NCBI GenBank assembly: GCA_012520725.1
Contig: JAAYNQ010000093.1
Location: 1-64,000, forward strand
Direction: 5' to 3'
Length of the DNA: 64,000 nt
From: Syntrophomonadaceae bacterium
GTDB taxonomy: Bacteria; Bacillota; Syntrophomonadia; Syntrophomonadales; Syntrophomonadaceae
Shown here: piece by piece, positions 17,043 to 26,007 of the stretch
Layout: the number at the start of each line of letters is the position of its first letter
Position numbering within the stretch: position 1 is the first letter of the stretch
Notes under the pieces: generated by a model
Seen by the model: the letters and a program-made list of their open reading frames with translations, nothing else
What the model was told of the DNA's origin: nothing
Database searches by the model: none
Translations under genes and position numbers: made by a program

Positions 17043-17946
17043 TATAAGTCTCCAAATCCACCACACCGGGCTTCATATTAAGATTACTCAACATCTGATA
17101 ATAATCCTCAGGAGAAATTTCCTCCAGCGGTCGCCCTATCAAAGCTACCATCAAGGCCTCTATAACATTGGTTCCAAAAGAACGTCCGCCCATATTGGGG
17201 GTAGTAGTAATTACCCGACTGATTCCCCTTTGTTTAAGAATTTTCATATCTTCAGCAGTAGTGGTATTGGTAATTACCACCTGTCCATTGAGCTTTTCGG
17301 GCAGATAGCGTTTAATATACAGGAAATCACCAGCCAGAACCTCTGCTTCATAATAATATTTTGAATGCTTGGGAATTATGACTTCCTGTTTATCCCCGGT
17401 GGGATATAACTTATCAAAAGGTAACCTGACTGCGAAGGGAGCCAGGGTTCTTCCCACCAATTTCAGCATAGTTAAGGTATGTAAAGGAATAGGAATGTTT
17501 AAGGTATATATCAAGTCCCCCAGAGTAAGCCTGGCCCCCACTTCAGCAAAGGCTTCCGCCATGCCGAAACGGTCTACTGCACATACCATCAGGACCTTTT
17601 TGCCTTTAAGATCCATAATTCCATCCCGTTGCACGTCCAATATGCACTTTCTTTCCAAGGTGTTCTTTAAGCCACTGCCGTCTACCATGGGAGTCTTCTT
17701 GGCCACCAGGAGCCTTTTGGCATCGTTGATGGTATACCTTTTCCCGGCCACATAAATATATAAGTCAATGCCCCCCATACCGAAAGCATCCACTTTACCA
17801 TCCAGTTTTCTGATGAGTTCTATAGCTTTATCCCAATCCCCGTCGGTGCCTATCCTTTCTATGAGAAACTTTTCCCCCATGAACTCGGTTTCAAAAGCAT
17901 GATTGCGTTTGGAAGAACCTAAGCTAACACTGACTATACGTCGCAA
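17035..17946 (-). CDS. 'Quinate 5-dehydrogenase'-type conserved protein
   Basis: 303 aa from TTG 17946, with GGAGG seven bases upstream; the longer frame to 18003 has no ribosome site. Clostridial homologues carry the database name quinate 5-dehydrogenase. Conserved-looking segments are 'RIVSVSLGSSKRNHAFETEF', 'FGMGGIDLYIYVAGKRYTI', 'TPMVDGSGLKNTLER', 'KKVLMVCAVDRFGMAEAFAEVGARLTLGDL' (a nucleotide-binding type strand-turn-helix) and 'TTTPNMGGRSFGTNVIEAL'. No quinate or shikimate gene is nearby, so the enzymatic name is doubtful. It sits between a helix-turn-helix gene and the unknown 301-aa gene, overlapping the latter. Confidence 0.75.
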   Translation of the reverse strand: MRRIVSVSLGSSKRNHAFETEFMGEKFLIERIGTDGDWDKAIELIRKLDGKVDAFGMGGIDLYIYVAGKRYTINDAKRLLVAKKTPMVDGSGLKNTLERKCILDVQRDGIMDLKGKKVLMVCAVDRFGMAEAFAEVGARLTLGDLIYTLNIPIPLHTLTMLKLVGRTLAPFAVRLPFDKLYPTGDKQEVIIPKHSKYYYEAEVLAGDFLYIKRYLPEKLNGQVVITNTTTAEDMKILKQRGISRVITTTPNMGGRSFGTNVIEALMVALIGRPLEEISPEDYYQMLSNLNMKPGVVDLETYNG

Positions 17947-18017
17947 AAATAAACCTCCCTGACTATGTATTACGGCGGCTGTAATATAATGCGTTACTTT
18001 CACTATATTTTAAAGCC

Positions 18018-18548
18018 TTAACGAGCATCTTTTAGCATGCGTAAAATTTTCCGCAATTCCTCCGGATCTACCCATTTGTCTTCAGTAATGGGTGAGCTGC
18101 CGATAACTATGGATATAACCTGGCTGTCCATCATACCTTCCATCAGCCTAAGTCTCTTATCAGAGCCTATTAATATAACCACTTCATAGTTACGAATCTG
18201 GCTGATCAAGGCCATCAGTTCGTTTAACATCTCATTTCCGTTACGGCTATTGGCATAATCCCGGCGTTCCTTCTCGGTCATCAATAAAATGAAGTCTACC
18301 CCTTGTTTTTCCAGTATATGGGATATCTCTTCCTTGTTTAATATGGGAAAACCAATACAGGCAATAGACTGTCCTTTGCGCAATTCCCCAATACTTTCCA
18401 GGCGGGAAATAAATGTTCTATCCATCTTTAATCGATCAGCCACTTCCTGTTGGGAAAACCCCCTGGACCTCAAGGTCAGGGCTTTCTTCAGGTTTCTCTC
18501 CACTTTTTCCCAGCTAATAATTTTATCCTGTATGCGATAAAAATCCAT
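18018..18548 (-). CDS. Helix-turn-helix protein with C-terminal sensor-like domain
   Basis: 176 aa. The N-terminal segment contains a helix-turn-helix ('RSRGFSQQEVADRLKMDRTFISRLES', about residues 27-52) like Xre/sigma-region-4 proteins. The remainder alternates strands and helices: 'SIACIGFPILNKEEI', 'GVDFILLMTEKERRDY', 'YEVVILIGSDKRLRLMEG' and 'VISIVIGSSP', suggesting a small alpha/beta ligand-binding domain. GAGGTAGGAT precedes ATG 18548. It lies directly upstream of the quinate-dehydrogenase-like gene and probably regulates or senses with it; no ligand can be inferred. Confidence 0.75.
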   Translation of the reverse strand: MDFYRIQDKIISWEKVERNLKKALTLRSRGFSQQEVADRLKMDRTFISRLESIGELRKGQSIACIGFPILNKEEISHILEKQGVDFILLMTEKERRDYANSRNGNEMLNELMALISQIRNYEVVILIGSDKRLRLMEGMMDSQVISIVIGSSPITEDKWVDPEELRKILRMLKDAR

Positions 18549-18661
18549 ATCCTACCTCTTGAGCACAATCTTGTACACATCCAGCGTTTTTATTCTAGCA
18601 CCATATAATAGGCAAATCAATAGCAGCCCATCAGTTCAGCCAGTGGCCTGGTCTCCCTAAG

Positions 18662-19609
18662 TTAACTTATGGCCTGGATTAATTGGCTGGGGGTTTGAGC
18701 TCTGTTGATCTGTACCCTGATTTTAGCGGCTCCGGGCCAGCCTTTAATATACCAGGAGAAATGCTTGCGCATCTCTCTAACCGCTACCTGTTCCCCTTTA
18801 AAGTGACAGGCCAATTCCAGGTGCCTGATTGCGGTTTGGATCCGTTCTTCCATCGTGGGAGACGGTATTCTCTTTCCATTTTCCACCAACTCCACTGCTT
18901 CCCGGAATATAAAGGGATTGCCCATAGCGGCCCGTCCAATCATAACCGCATCACAAGCGGTAGTCTCCAGCATTCTTACTGCATCCTCAGCACTCCAGAT
19001 ATCTCCATTGCCAATAATGGGTAGTCCGGATCTCTCTTTTAATTCTTTGATTAAGCCCCAATCCGCCAGTCCGGAATAAAACTGCATGCGGCTGCGGGCA
19101 TGCAGGGTAATGGCCTTAACTCCTTCCTGTTCAGCAATGCCGGCCAGCTCCAGGAAAGTTTTACTGCCATCTTCCCAGCCCCGGCGCATTTTGACAGTTA
19201 CCGGAACCCTTACCGCATTCACCACTGCTCTAATAAGGGCCCGGCTGCGCTCCAGGTCCAACATCAGAGCACAGCCTTCGCCATTTTTTACTATTTTGGG
19301 AGTCGGGCAGCCCATATTGATATCTATAATATCAGCTCCCAAATTCTCCACTATCTGAGCTGCCTGGGCCATCCTCTCCGGATGGGAGCCAAATATCTGC
19401 AAGCTTACCGGCCTTTCTTCCCCCTGGGTATCGGCTATGGCCTGAGTTTTATCCTGCCCGTAAATAAGTCCCATATCACTTATCATTTCACTGCAAGTCA
19501 TAGCACAGGCAAAGGATTTGGCCATGATACGATTGGCCTTATCCGTAACCCCAGCCATGGGGGCTGCTATAATACGGTTTTTTAAACTTACTTCTCCTAT
19601 TTTGAGCAT
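18662..19609 (-). CDS. dusB: tRNA-dihydrouridine synthase
   Basis: 315 aa. This FMN- and NADPH-dependent enzyme reduces specific uridines in tRNA D-loops. The TIM-barrel N-terminus has 'IAAPMAGVTDKANRIMAK'. The catalytic cysteine is in 'IDINMGCPTPKIVKNGEGCALM' (about residue 100), with 'VTVKMRRGW', 'TLHARSRMQFYSG' and 'IGNGDIWS', and phosphate binding by 'CDAVMIGRAAMGNPF'. A helical tRNA-binding domain ends the protein. Its ATG abuts the coaX stop codon with a GGAG site inside coaX, so translation is coupled. dusB near greA/lysS is a common Firmicutes arrangement. Confidence 0.95.
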   Translation of the reverse strand: MLKIGEVSLKNRIIAAPMAGVTDKANRIMAKSFACAMTCSEMISDMGLIYGQDKTQAIADTQGEERPVSLQIFGSHPERMAQAAQIVENLGADIIDINMGCPTPKIVKNGEGCALMLDLERSRALIRAVVNAVRVPVTVKMRRGWEDGSKTFLELAGIAEQEGVKAITLHARSRMQFYSGLADWGLIKELKERSGLPIIGNGDIWSAEDAVRMLETTACDAVMIGRAAMGNPFIFREAVELVENGKRIPSPTMEERIQTAIRHLELACHFKGEQVAVREMRKHFSWYIKGWPGAAKIRVQINRAQTPSQLIQAIS

Positions 19610-19610
19610 T

Positions 19611-20378
19611 TCAACTCCGATTGAGTTCGTAAATAATTCTTAATCCATCTAGAGTCAGCAAATCATCAACTTTATCTATAACCTGGGTTTCCCTGGCTAT
19701 GGCGGAAGCCAATCCTCCAGTAGCAATGACCTTGGCTGAAGTCCGCAATTCTTTTTGTATGCGATTTATGATACCTTCCACCTGTCCTACAAATCCATAG
19801 ATTATGCCTGACTGCATACTGCTGATAGTATTTTTCCCAATTATATTTCGGGGTTTTATCAATTCCACCCGGGGTAGTTTGGCAGCTCTAGCCACCAGAG
19901 CTTCGGTGGATATTTTTATTCCCGGAGCAATAGCTCCTCCCAGGTATTCCCCTTTTTCATTTACCACGCAAAAAGTAGTAGCAGTACCGAAGTCAACTAT
20001 TATCAAGGGACCCTTATACTTATGATAGGCGGCTACGGCATTTACTACCCGATCAGCTCCCACTTCCCGGGGATTTTCATATTTTATCGCCAGCCCGGTT
20101 TTTATTCCGGGACCAACCACCAGAGGTTTACAGGAATAATAATCCCTGCTCACCCTTTCCAATTCCATCATGAGACTGGGGACTACCGATGAAATAACCA
20201 CCGCAGTAATGGAGGACATGGACAGTCCGTTAAAGTCAAACAGGTTCTTCAACAGCATGCCATACTCGTCGCTGGTTCTCCCCTCATCAGTCTTTATTCT
20301 CCAGTGGGTCAGCAGTTCTTTTCCCTGGTAAACACCAATCACCATATTAGTATTACCCACATCAAATACTAAAATCAT
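19611..20378 (-). CDS. coaX: Type III pantothenate kinase
   Basis: 255 aa. It phosphorylates pantothenate in the first step of coenzyme A synthesis, using ATP and a monovalent cation. The ASKHA-fold motifs are present: '[14 protein letters not shown]' at the N-terminus, '[15 protein letters not shown]', '[14 protein letters not shown]' with the catalytic Asp, '[15 protein letters not shown]' and 'VIATGGLAS'. GGAGGTATAGG precedes ATG 20378. It follows the nad and pan genes, so vitamin B5 synthesis and its first use for CoA are encoded together. Confidence 0.96.
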   Translation of the reverse strand: MILVFDVGNTNMVIGVYQGKELLTHWRIKTDEGRTSDEYGMLLKNLFDFNGLSMSSITAVVISSVVPSLMMELERVSRDYYSCKPLVVGPGIKTGLAIKYENPREVGADRVVNAVAAYHKYKGPLIIVDFGTATTFCVVNEKGEYLGGAIAPGIKISTEALVARAAKLPRVELIKPRNIIGKNTISSMQSGIIYGFVGQVEGIINRIQKELRTSAKVIATGGLASAIARETQVIDKVDDLLTLDGLRIIYELNRS

Positions 20379-20419
20379 CCTATACCTCCGATACCAGCTG
20401 GATGGCCCGGCTGATTAAA

Positions 20420-21265
20420 TTATGCTCTCTCCACTTGAATAATATCAAAACTGATATCCAAACTAGATACGGAGTGAGTTATGGCACCAATAGAAATAAA
20501 ATCCACCCCGGTGCGAGCTACCTCTAGCAGATTGCTTTCATTGATGCCTCCTGATGCTTCCAGCAAGGCCTTTCCTGCTGTAATCTCTACCGCACTTTTC
20601 ATGTCTTCAATACTCATATTATCCAGCATAATAATATCAACCCCGGCATCTAAAGCTTCCCGCAATTGGAGCAGGTTTTCTACCTCTACCTCAATTTTTA
20701 GGGTATGGGGTACCTTTTTCCTCAAGGTAATAACGGCTTTAGTTATTCCTCCAGCGGCTTTAATATGATTGTCTTTTATCATAACCCCATCATAAAGTCC
20801 GAAACGATGGTTCCTGCCTCCCCCTACCCTTACCGCATATTTCTCCAGGGCTCGTAAACCAGGGGTGGTTTTTCTGGTATCTACAATTTCTGCCTTGTAA
20901 TACTTAATGGCCTCTACCATTTGATTGGTTTTAGTGGCTATGCCGGATAATCTCTGCAGGAAATTTAAAGCCAGCCTTTCACCGGTGAGCAGGGTAGAGA
21001 TTTTACCCCGCACCAGGGCTATGGTATCTCCGGCCTCAATTGCTTCCCCATCTCTTTTCAGGATCTCAAAACTTATGGAGCTATCCAGGGTGCTAAAAAC
21101 CGCTTGGCTTATTTCAATGCCTGCTAGTATTCCAGATGCTTTGGCTAACAACTTGGCTGTACCCAGTTGTTCTTGGGCTATTAAGTTGGCGGTAGTCATA
21201 TCCTGATGTCCCACATCTTCCTTTAGAGCCCTAAAAATCAGTTCTTGTACTTCCCATTTGTTCAT
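20420..21265 (-). CDS. nadC: Nicotinate-nucleotide pyrophosphorylase (quinolinate phosphoribosyltransferase)
   Basis: 281 aa. It converts quinolinate and PRPP to nicotinate mononucleotide with loss of CO2, the third step of de novo NAD synthesis. The N-terminal domain has 'DVGHQDMTTANLI'. The alpha/beta barrel has 'RLALNFLQRLSGIAT', 'DTRKTTPGLRALEKYAVRVGGGRNHRFGLYDGVMIKDNHI' in order, 'IEVEVENLLQLREAL', 'DIIMLDNMS' and 'LEASGGINESNL'. Substrate-contacting Arg, His and Lys residues lie in these segments. It follows nadB and nadA in one unit. Confidence 0.97.
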   Translation of the reverse strand: MNKWEVQELIFRALKEDVGHQDMTTANLIAQEQLGTAKLLAKASGILAGIEISQAVFSTLDSSISFEILKRDGEAIEAGDTIALVRGKISTLLTGERLALNFLQRLSGIATKTNQMVEAIKYYKAEIVDTRKTTPGLRALEKYAVRVGGGRNHRFGLYDGVMIKDNHIKAAGGITKAVITLRKKVPHTLKIEVEVENLLQLREALDAGVDIIMLDNMSIEDMKSAVEITAGKALLEASGGINESNLLEVARTGVDFISIGAITHSVSSLDISFDIIQVERA

Positions 21266-21299
21266 TACATCCTCCAGTTTTCATTAATAGAGCTTATGA

Positions 21300-22913
21300 C
21301 TAGCAGTTGACAAAGGTTAAATGCTTGATCCAGCGCCGGTCATCCCGCTTGGGATAATCTGCCCGCCAATGGGCCCCTCTGCTCTCCTTACGCCATAACG
21401 CAGCTTGGATAATAACCCGGGCTACCGTCAGCATATTCACCACTTCATAATAATCCAGAGGAGAACTGCCTACTGCCAGTCCATTATAAATCTCTTCTAC
21501 CATGGTATTGGCCTCTTTTAAACCTGCTTCATCCCTGATAATACCTACCCGCTGCCACATAATATCCTGCAATTCCTTTCTGGCCTGCTGGGGTTCGATT
21601 GTTCCCCCGGAGGGTTGGTAGACCAGACCTGGATCATATTGCTTAAATATTTCTTCAATTGTTATACTCCGTCGGTACAGAATCTCTTCTACTTTATCCA
21701 CTATACGCTGGCCAAATACAATCCCTTCCAGCAAAGAATTGCTGGCCAGACGATTGGCTCCGTGAACTCCAGTGCAGGCCGCCTCACCACAGGCATATAA
21801 GCCATATAAAGAAGTCTGACCATAGGTGTCAGTAGCTATACCGCCCATGGTGTAATGGGCGGCTGGAGATACGGGCACCAAATCATGACTTATGTCGATG
21901 GATTTTTGCAAGAGGGTATGATATATGTTGGGAAAGCGGCGGGTAACTTCTTTTATATTCCTCATATCCAGATAAACACAAGGACTACCGTCCTGCTTCA
22001 TTTCATTTAGTATGGCCCTGGATACTATATCCCGGGGAGCCAGTTCCTCTAAGGGATGATATTTGCCCATAAATCTGCTCCCCCGGCTATTATAGAGCAA
22101 GCCCCCTTCACCCCTTACCGCTTCTGATATCAGGAAACGCTGGGGATCCTGGCTCCATAAGACGGTGGGATGAAATTGAATAAACTCCATATCACATAGG
22201 GAACAGTCAGCTCGAAAAGAAGCAGCCAAACCATCGGCTGTGGCTACATCAGGATTGGTGGTATGCCGGTATAATTGTCCAGCTCCACCGGTAGCGATAA
22301 TAACCGCCCGGGCCTGGTAGATCACATTAATCTGCGAATTTCCGTCATATACCAGCACTCCATAGCACTCACGCTGTCGATCATTGGAAATAATATCGAT
22401 TAAAAACTGCCCTTCTACAATCTTTATATCTGAACCCTCTTGGCATTTTTTTATCAGAGCCTCCCGGATGGTGGCACCGGTGGTATCGGCCGCATGGAGA
22501 ATACGGGCTTTGCTGTGGGCACCTTCCCGGGCCAAGGAAATGTTGCCGTCTTTCATATCAAAGGTAGCTCCGGCCTTTATCAGTTCCCGTACCCGCTCCG
22601 GTCCCTCCCGGACCAATACATCTACTGCTTCTATGTCGCAAAGGCCAGCTCCTGCTTCCAGAGTGTCCTCCAGATGCAGAAAGGGGGAATCCTCCTCATG
22701 AACTGCAGCAGCAATCCCTCCTTGAGCTAAACCGGTATTGGAGTCCTCCATGCTTTTTTTGGTTAAAACCAGCACTGAACCAAATTCAGAAGCCTTAAGG
22801 GCGGTAAACAGTCCGGCAATCCCACTGCCTATAATGACAAAATCGCTGCTTTCTACCGGTGTATTTCGATTCATATGACCAATATACCTGGATACAATCA
22901 TTTTACACTTCAC
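21300..22913 (-). CDS. nadB: L-aspartate oxidase
   Basis: 537 aa. This FAD enzyme oxidises L-aspartate to iminoaspartate, feeding NadA. The N-terminal FAD-binding motif is 'FVIIGSGIAGLFTALKA', followed by 'SNTGLAQGGIAAAV'. Other family segments are 'TGGAGQLYRHTTNPDVATADGLA', 'EFIQFHPT', 'SEAVRGEGGLLYN', 'HYTMGGIATD' and 'ACGEAACTGVHGANRLASNSLLEG'. A helical C-terminal domain ends in 'SRGAHWRADYPKRDDRRWIKH'. Translation may start at 22913 or at ATG 22874; the longer form has no clear ribosome site. With oxygen scarce in Clostridia the acceptor may be fumarate rather than O2 (family knowledge). Confidence 0.96.
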   Translation of the reverse strand: MKCKMIVSRYIGHMNRNTPVESSDFVIIGSGIAGLFTALKASEFGSVLVLTKKSMEDSNTGLAQGGIAAAVHEEDSPFLHLEDTLEAGAGLCDIEAVDVLVREGPERVRELIKAGATFDMKDGNISLAREGAHSKARILHAADTTGATIREALIKKCQEGSDIKIVEGQFLIDIISNDRQRECYGVLVYDGNSQINVIYQARAVIIATGGAGQLYRHTTNPDVATADGLAASFRADCSLCDMEFIQFHPTVLWSQDPQRFLISEAVRGEGGLLYNSRGSRFMGKYHPLEELAPRDIVSRAILNEMKQDGSPCVYLDMRNIKEVTRRFPNIYHTLLQKSIDISHDLVPVSPAAHYTMGGIATDTYGQTSLYGLYACGEAACTGVHGANRLASNSLLEGIVFGQRIVDKVEEILYRRSITIEEIFKQYDPGLVYQPSGGTIEPQQARKELQDIMWQRVGIIRDEAGLKEANTMVEEIYNGLAVGSSPLDYYEVVNMLTVARVIIQAALWRKESRGAHWRADYPKRDDRRWIKHLTFVNC

Positions 22914-22940
22914 TATCTTCTTAATTTATTTTTTTGCCCC

Positions 22941-23861
22941 TCAGGAAATCTGCAGCATCCTGTCCAGGGCCTGTCTGGCCCGGCTGCTGATTTCAGGGTC
23001 TACCTCGATCCGGCTCTGCATGGTCTCCATGGCAAATGCTAATTGTTCCAGGTCTATGAGCTTCATATCCTTACAGATAAATTGCTCATAGGCCAGGTAG
23101 ATCTTTTTATCCGGGCAATGTTTCTTTAAGGTATGGATGAAGCCGGCTTCGGTGCCCAAAATAAACTCCTGGGCCGGACTATTTTTTATATATTCCAATA
23201 ATCCTGCGGTAGATCTTACTGCATCTGCCATGGCACTTACCTCTGGTCTACATTCAGGGTGAACTACCAGTAAGGCTGAAGGATGCCGGTCCCGGACTTC
23301 TTGTATATCTTCCAGGCTCAGTTTATCGTGTATGGGACAATATCCCCCCCATAATATCATGTCTCGACCGGTTTGGCTTTGTACAAATCGGCCCAGGTTT
23401 CTATCAGGCACAAAGAGTATCAGTTTATCTTCAGGTATGGACCTTATCACCTGCACCGCATTGGAGGAAGTACAACAGATGTCGCTTTCAGCCTTTACCT
23501 CAGCCGAAGTATTGACATAGGATACCACTACCGCTCCTGGATACTCGGCTTTTTTTTGGCGCAGTGCCTCCGCCGTGGCCATATCAGCCATGGGGCAACC
23601 AGCTTCAGGGCTGGGTAATATAACGCTTTTATCCGGGCTCAATATTTTAGCACTTTCCGCCATAAACTTTACTCCACAGCAGACTATCACCTGAGCAGGA
23701 TTCTCTGCAGCCTGTCGGGCCAGCTGCAGAGAATCCCCAACAAAATCAGCTATATCCTGTATTTCTGCCGGTTGATAATAGTGAGCCATGATTACTGCAT
23801 TTAATTCTATTTTTCGGGCTGTAATATAGTCCCGGAGATTATCTTTTATCAAGATAAACAT
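22941..23861 (-). CDS. nadA: Quinolinate synthase
   Basis: 306 aa. It condenses iminoaspartate with dihydroxyacetone phosphate to quinolinate using a [4Fe-4S] cluster. The three cluster cysteines expected of the family are in 'VIVCCGVKFMAES', 'DICCTSSNAV' and near the C-terminus in 'KKHCPDKKIYL'. Also visible are 'MAHYYQPAEIQDIADFVGDSLQLA', 'WGGYCPIHDKL' and 'LLVVHPECRPEV'. GGGGG directly abuts ATG 23861 and lies nine bases from an in-frame TTG at 23852, which may be the real start. It is first of the nadABC trio and closely follows panD. Confidence 0.97.
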   Translation of the reverse strand: MFILIKDNLRDYITARKIELNAVIMAHYYQPAEIQDIADFVGDSLQLARQAAENPAQVIVCCGVKFMAESAKILSPDKSVILPSPEAGCPMADMATAEALRQKKAEYPGAVVVSYVNTSAEVKAESDICCTSSNAVQVIRSIPEDKLILFVPDRNLGRFVQSQTGRDMILWGGYCPIHDKLSLEDIQEVRDRHPSALLVVHPECRPEVSAMADAVRSTAGLLEYIKNSPAQEFILGTEAGFIHTLKKHCPDKKIYLAYEQFICKDMKLIDLEQLAFAMETMQSRIEVDPEISSRARQALDRMLQIS

Positions 23862-23875
23862 CCCCCTGCCGTATC

Positions 23876-24235
23876 TTAATTGCTGATTTGTTCAATCTGG
23901 TTCTTTTCATTTACAAAAACCAGCCGGGGTTTGTAGTTTTTACATTCCTCTGTTTCCAATAGGGTATAAGTCAAAATAATGACCAAATCCCCCACTTCCA
24001 CCAAACGGGCAGCGGCTCCATTTAAACACATCAAACCTGAACCGGCTTCGCCTTCGATTACATAGGTATCAAAGCGCTGCCCGTTATTGATATTGACTAT
24101 AGTTACCTTTTCATTTTCCATAATATCAGCAGCTTCCATCAGCTCTTTATCAATAGTAATACTGCCTACATAGTTCAAATTAGCTTCAGTAACTACTGCC
24201 CTATGGATTTTGGATTTCAACATGTAACGCAACAT
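23876..24235 (-). CDS. panD: Aspartate 1-decarboxylase
   Basis: 119 aa proenzyme. It decarboxylates aspartate to beta-alanine for pantothenate synthesis. It self-cleaves at the Gly-Ser bond visible in '[10 protein letters not shown]' (about residues 24-25) to make the pyruvoyl group. The start '[18 protein letters not shown]' is the standard family N-terminus, and '[20 protein letters not shown]' is the conserved C-terminal part. A GGAGG site inside the end of panC serves it, four bases separating the two genes. Confidence 0.97.
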   Translation of the reverse strand: MLRYMLKSKIHRAVVTEANLNYVGSITIDKELMEAADIMENEKVTIVNINNGQRFDTYVIEGEAGSGLMCLNGAAARLVEVGDLVIILTYTLLETEECKNYKPRLVFVNEKNQIEQISN

Positions 24236-24238
24236 AGC

Positions 24239-25087
24239 TTACACCTCCACCAACCGGTTATCAATTAATCTAGTTTTTCCGAACTTAACCGCTAAAGCCA
24301 TCAATACTTTTCTGTCTATCTGCTGTATATCCGCCAGATCATAAGCATCATATATTTCAGCATAATCTATTTCGGCCCTGGGACTGGATCCAATTATTTC
24401 CTGTAAAAGCTGCTTTATCCTGCCTGCATCTCGTTCACCATCCCGGATAGCCTTTTCTGCTTGCTCTAAAGCCTGATTCAACACCAGGGCTTGTTTTCTA
24501 TCCTCTGCATCAAGATATACATTTCTGGAACTCATGGCTAATCCATCAGCTTCTCTTACTATCGGTACCCGAATGATTTGCAAGGGGAAATTTAAATCCC
24601 TGACCATTTTTTCCAGTACCATAGCCTGTTGTGCATCTTTTTGCCCAAAGAAAGCCAAATCAGGTAGACAGATATTGAATAGCTTGGTACAAACGGTAGT
24701 TACCCCCCGGAAATGACCAGGACGGGAAGCACCGCAAAGTTTGGCTGTTATCTCACCAGTAACCTCTACCCAGCTGCTGAAGTCCGGAAGATACATCTCC
24801 CCGGCTGTTGGTGCAAATATGGCATCAACCTGTTCTCTTTCCAGCAATGAGCTATCCCTCTGAAAATCCCGGGGATACACTTCAAAATCTTCTCCTACTC
24901 CAAACTGAGTTGGGTTGACGAAAATGCTTACTACCACTATATCACAATGCTTCCTGGCCTCCCGTACCAATTCCAGGTGCCCTTCATGCAGGTAACCCAT
25001 AGTTGGTACCAATCCTATCTTCCGGCCTTGCACTTTTTGCTCTTTACACCAGTTTTGTATAGACTGAATCTCTTTAAATATCCTCAT
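24239..25087 (-). CDS. panC: Pantothenate synthetase (pantoate-beta-alanine ligase)
   Basis: 282 aa from ATG 25087 with AAAGGAAAG upstream; the in-frame extension to 25153 overlaps panB and is unlikely. It joins pantoate and beta-alanine using ATP. The HIGH-type motif is in 'GLVPTMGYLHEGHLELVREA', followed by 'VSIFVNPTQFGVGEDFEVYPRD', 'LCGASRPGHFRGVTTVCTKLFNI', 'PDLAFFGQKDAQQAMVLEKM' and the KMSKS-like 'ADGLAMSSRNVYL'. It lies between panB and panD in the order panB-panC-panD. Confidence 0.97.
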   Translation of the reverse strand: MRIFKEIQSIQNWCKEQKVQGRKIGLVPTMGYLHEGHLELVREARKHCDIVVVSIFVNPTQFGVGEDFEVYPRDFQRDSSLLEREQVDAIFAPTAGEMYLPDFSSWVEVTGEITAKLCGASRPGHFRGVTTVCTKLFNICLPDLAFFGQKDAQQAMVLEKMVRDLNFPLQIIRVPIVREADGLAMSSRNVYLDAEDRKQALVLNQALEQAEKAIRDGERDAGRIKQLLQEIIGSSPRAEIDYAEIYDAYDLADIQQIDRKVLMALAVKFGKTRLIDNRLVEV

Positions 25088-25109
25088 AACATCTTTCCTT
25101 TTACTTTGC

Positions 25110-25940
25110 CTAATACAGGCGTTCCAATACTTCGTCCTGTATGCTGAAACCATGTTCTTGAGCAGGAAAAGTCCCTGCTTCTACCTCTTCTTTATATTGT
25201 TGTAAAGCCTCTATAATTAGAGGTTGTAAATTGGCAAATTTTTTCACAAATTTGGGGATATGCCCGGCAAACATGCCCAGCATATCATTAATAACCAAAA
25301 CTTGTCCATCGCAATACTGTCCAGCCCCAATCCCGATGGTAGGAACACTAAGATCTTCGGTAATCCTTTGGGCCAGCTTGGTAGGAACCCCTTCCAGTAC
25401 AATAGAAAACACCCCCACCCTTTCCAGGGCTTTAGCGTCCTCTATTATTTTTTTAGCTGATTCCAGGTCCTTGCCCTGTATCTTAAAACCGCCGAATTGG
25501 TTAACTGATTGAGGAGTTAGACCAATGTGCCCCATAACCGGGATTTGGGCATCAAGTATAGCTTTAATAGTATCTACTCTTTCTACCCCCCCCTCCAGTT
25601 TAACGGCTTGGGCTCCTCCCTCCTGAATCAACCTTCCTGCATTACGAACTGATTCTTCAATGGAGATATGGTAGGACAGAAAAGGCATATCAGCTACTAC
25701 CATAGCATTTTTACTACCCCGAACTACCGCTTTGGTATGGTGAACCATATCATCCATGGTAACTGCCAGGGTGTTATCATAGCCTAATATAACATTTCCC
25801 AGTGAATCCCCTACCAGTATCATGTCAATCCCGGCAGCATCCACCATGCTGGCCAGAGAATAGTCGTAGGAAGTTAACATGGTGATCTTTTCTTTTCTTT
25901 GCTTTTTATCCCTTAAGGTACTGGTTGTTATTTTTGCCAT
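25110..25940 (-). CDS. panB: 3-methyl-2-oxobutanoate hydroxymethyltransferase
   Basis: 276 aa. It makes ketopantoate from alpha-ketoisovalerate and methylene-tetrahydrofolate, linking the folate genes upstream to pantothenate synthesis. TIM-barrel motifs: '[30 protein letters not shown]', '[12 protein letters not shown]', 'AVKLEGG', '[24 protein letters not shown]', 'IVLEGVP' and '[24 protein letters not shown]'. The metal-binding Asp residues (in GDS and ADMPF) and catalytic Glu (in LEGV) are present. A GGAG site precedes ATG 25940. Confidence 0.97.
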   Translation of the reverse strand: MAKITTSTLRDKKQRKEKITMLTSYDYSLASMVDAAGIDMILVGDSLGNVILGYDNTLAVTMDDMVHHTKAVVRGSKNAMVVADMPFLSYHISIEESVRNAGRLIQEGGAQAVKLEGGVERVDTIKAILDAQIPVMGHIGLTPQSVNQFGGFKIQGKDLESAKKIIEDAKALERVGVFSIVLEGVPTKLAQRITEDLSVPTIGIGAGQYCDGQVLVINDMLGMFAGHIPKFVKKFANLQPLIIEALQQYKEEVEAGTFPAQEHGFSIQDEVLERLY

Positions 25941-26007
25941 ATTACCACGCTCCTTTAAATGACGAACTACTACTTCTGTAGCTCTTTATTAAGAAACGGC
26001 AATCAGT

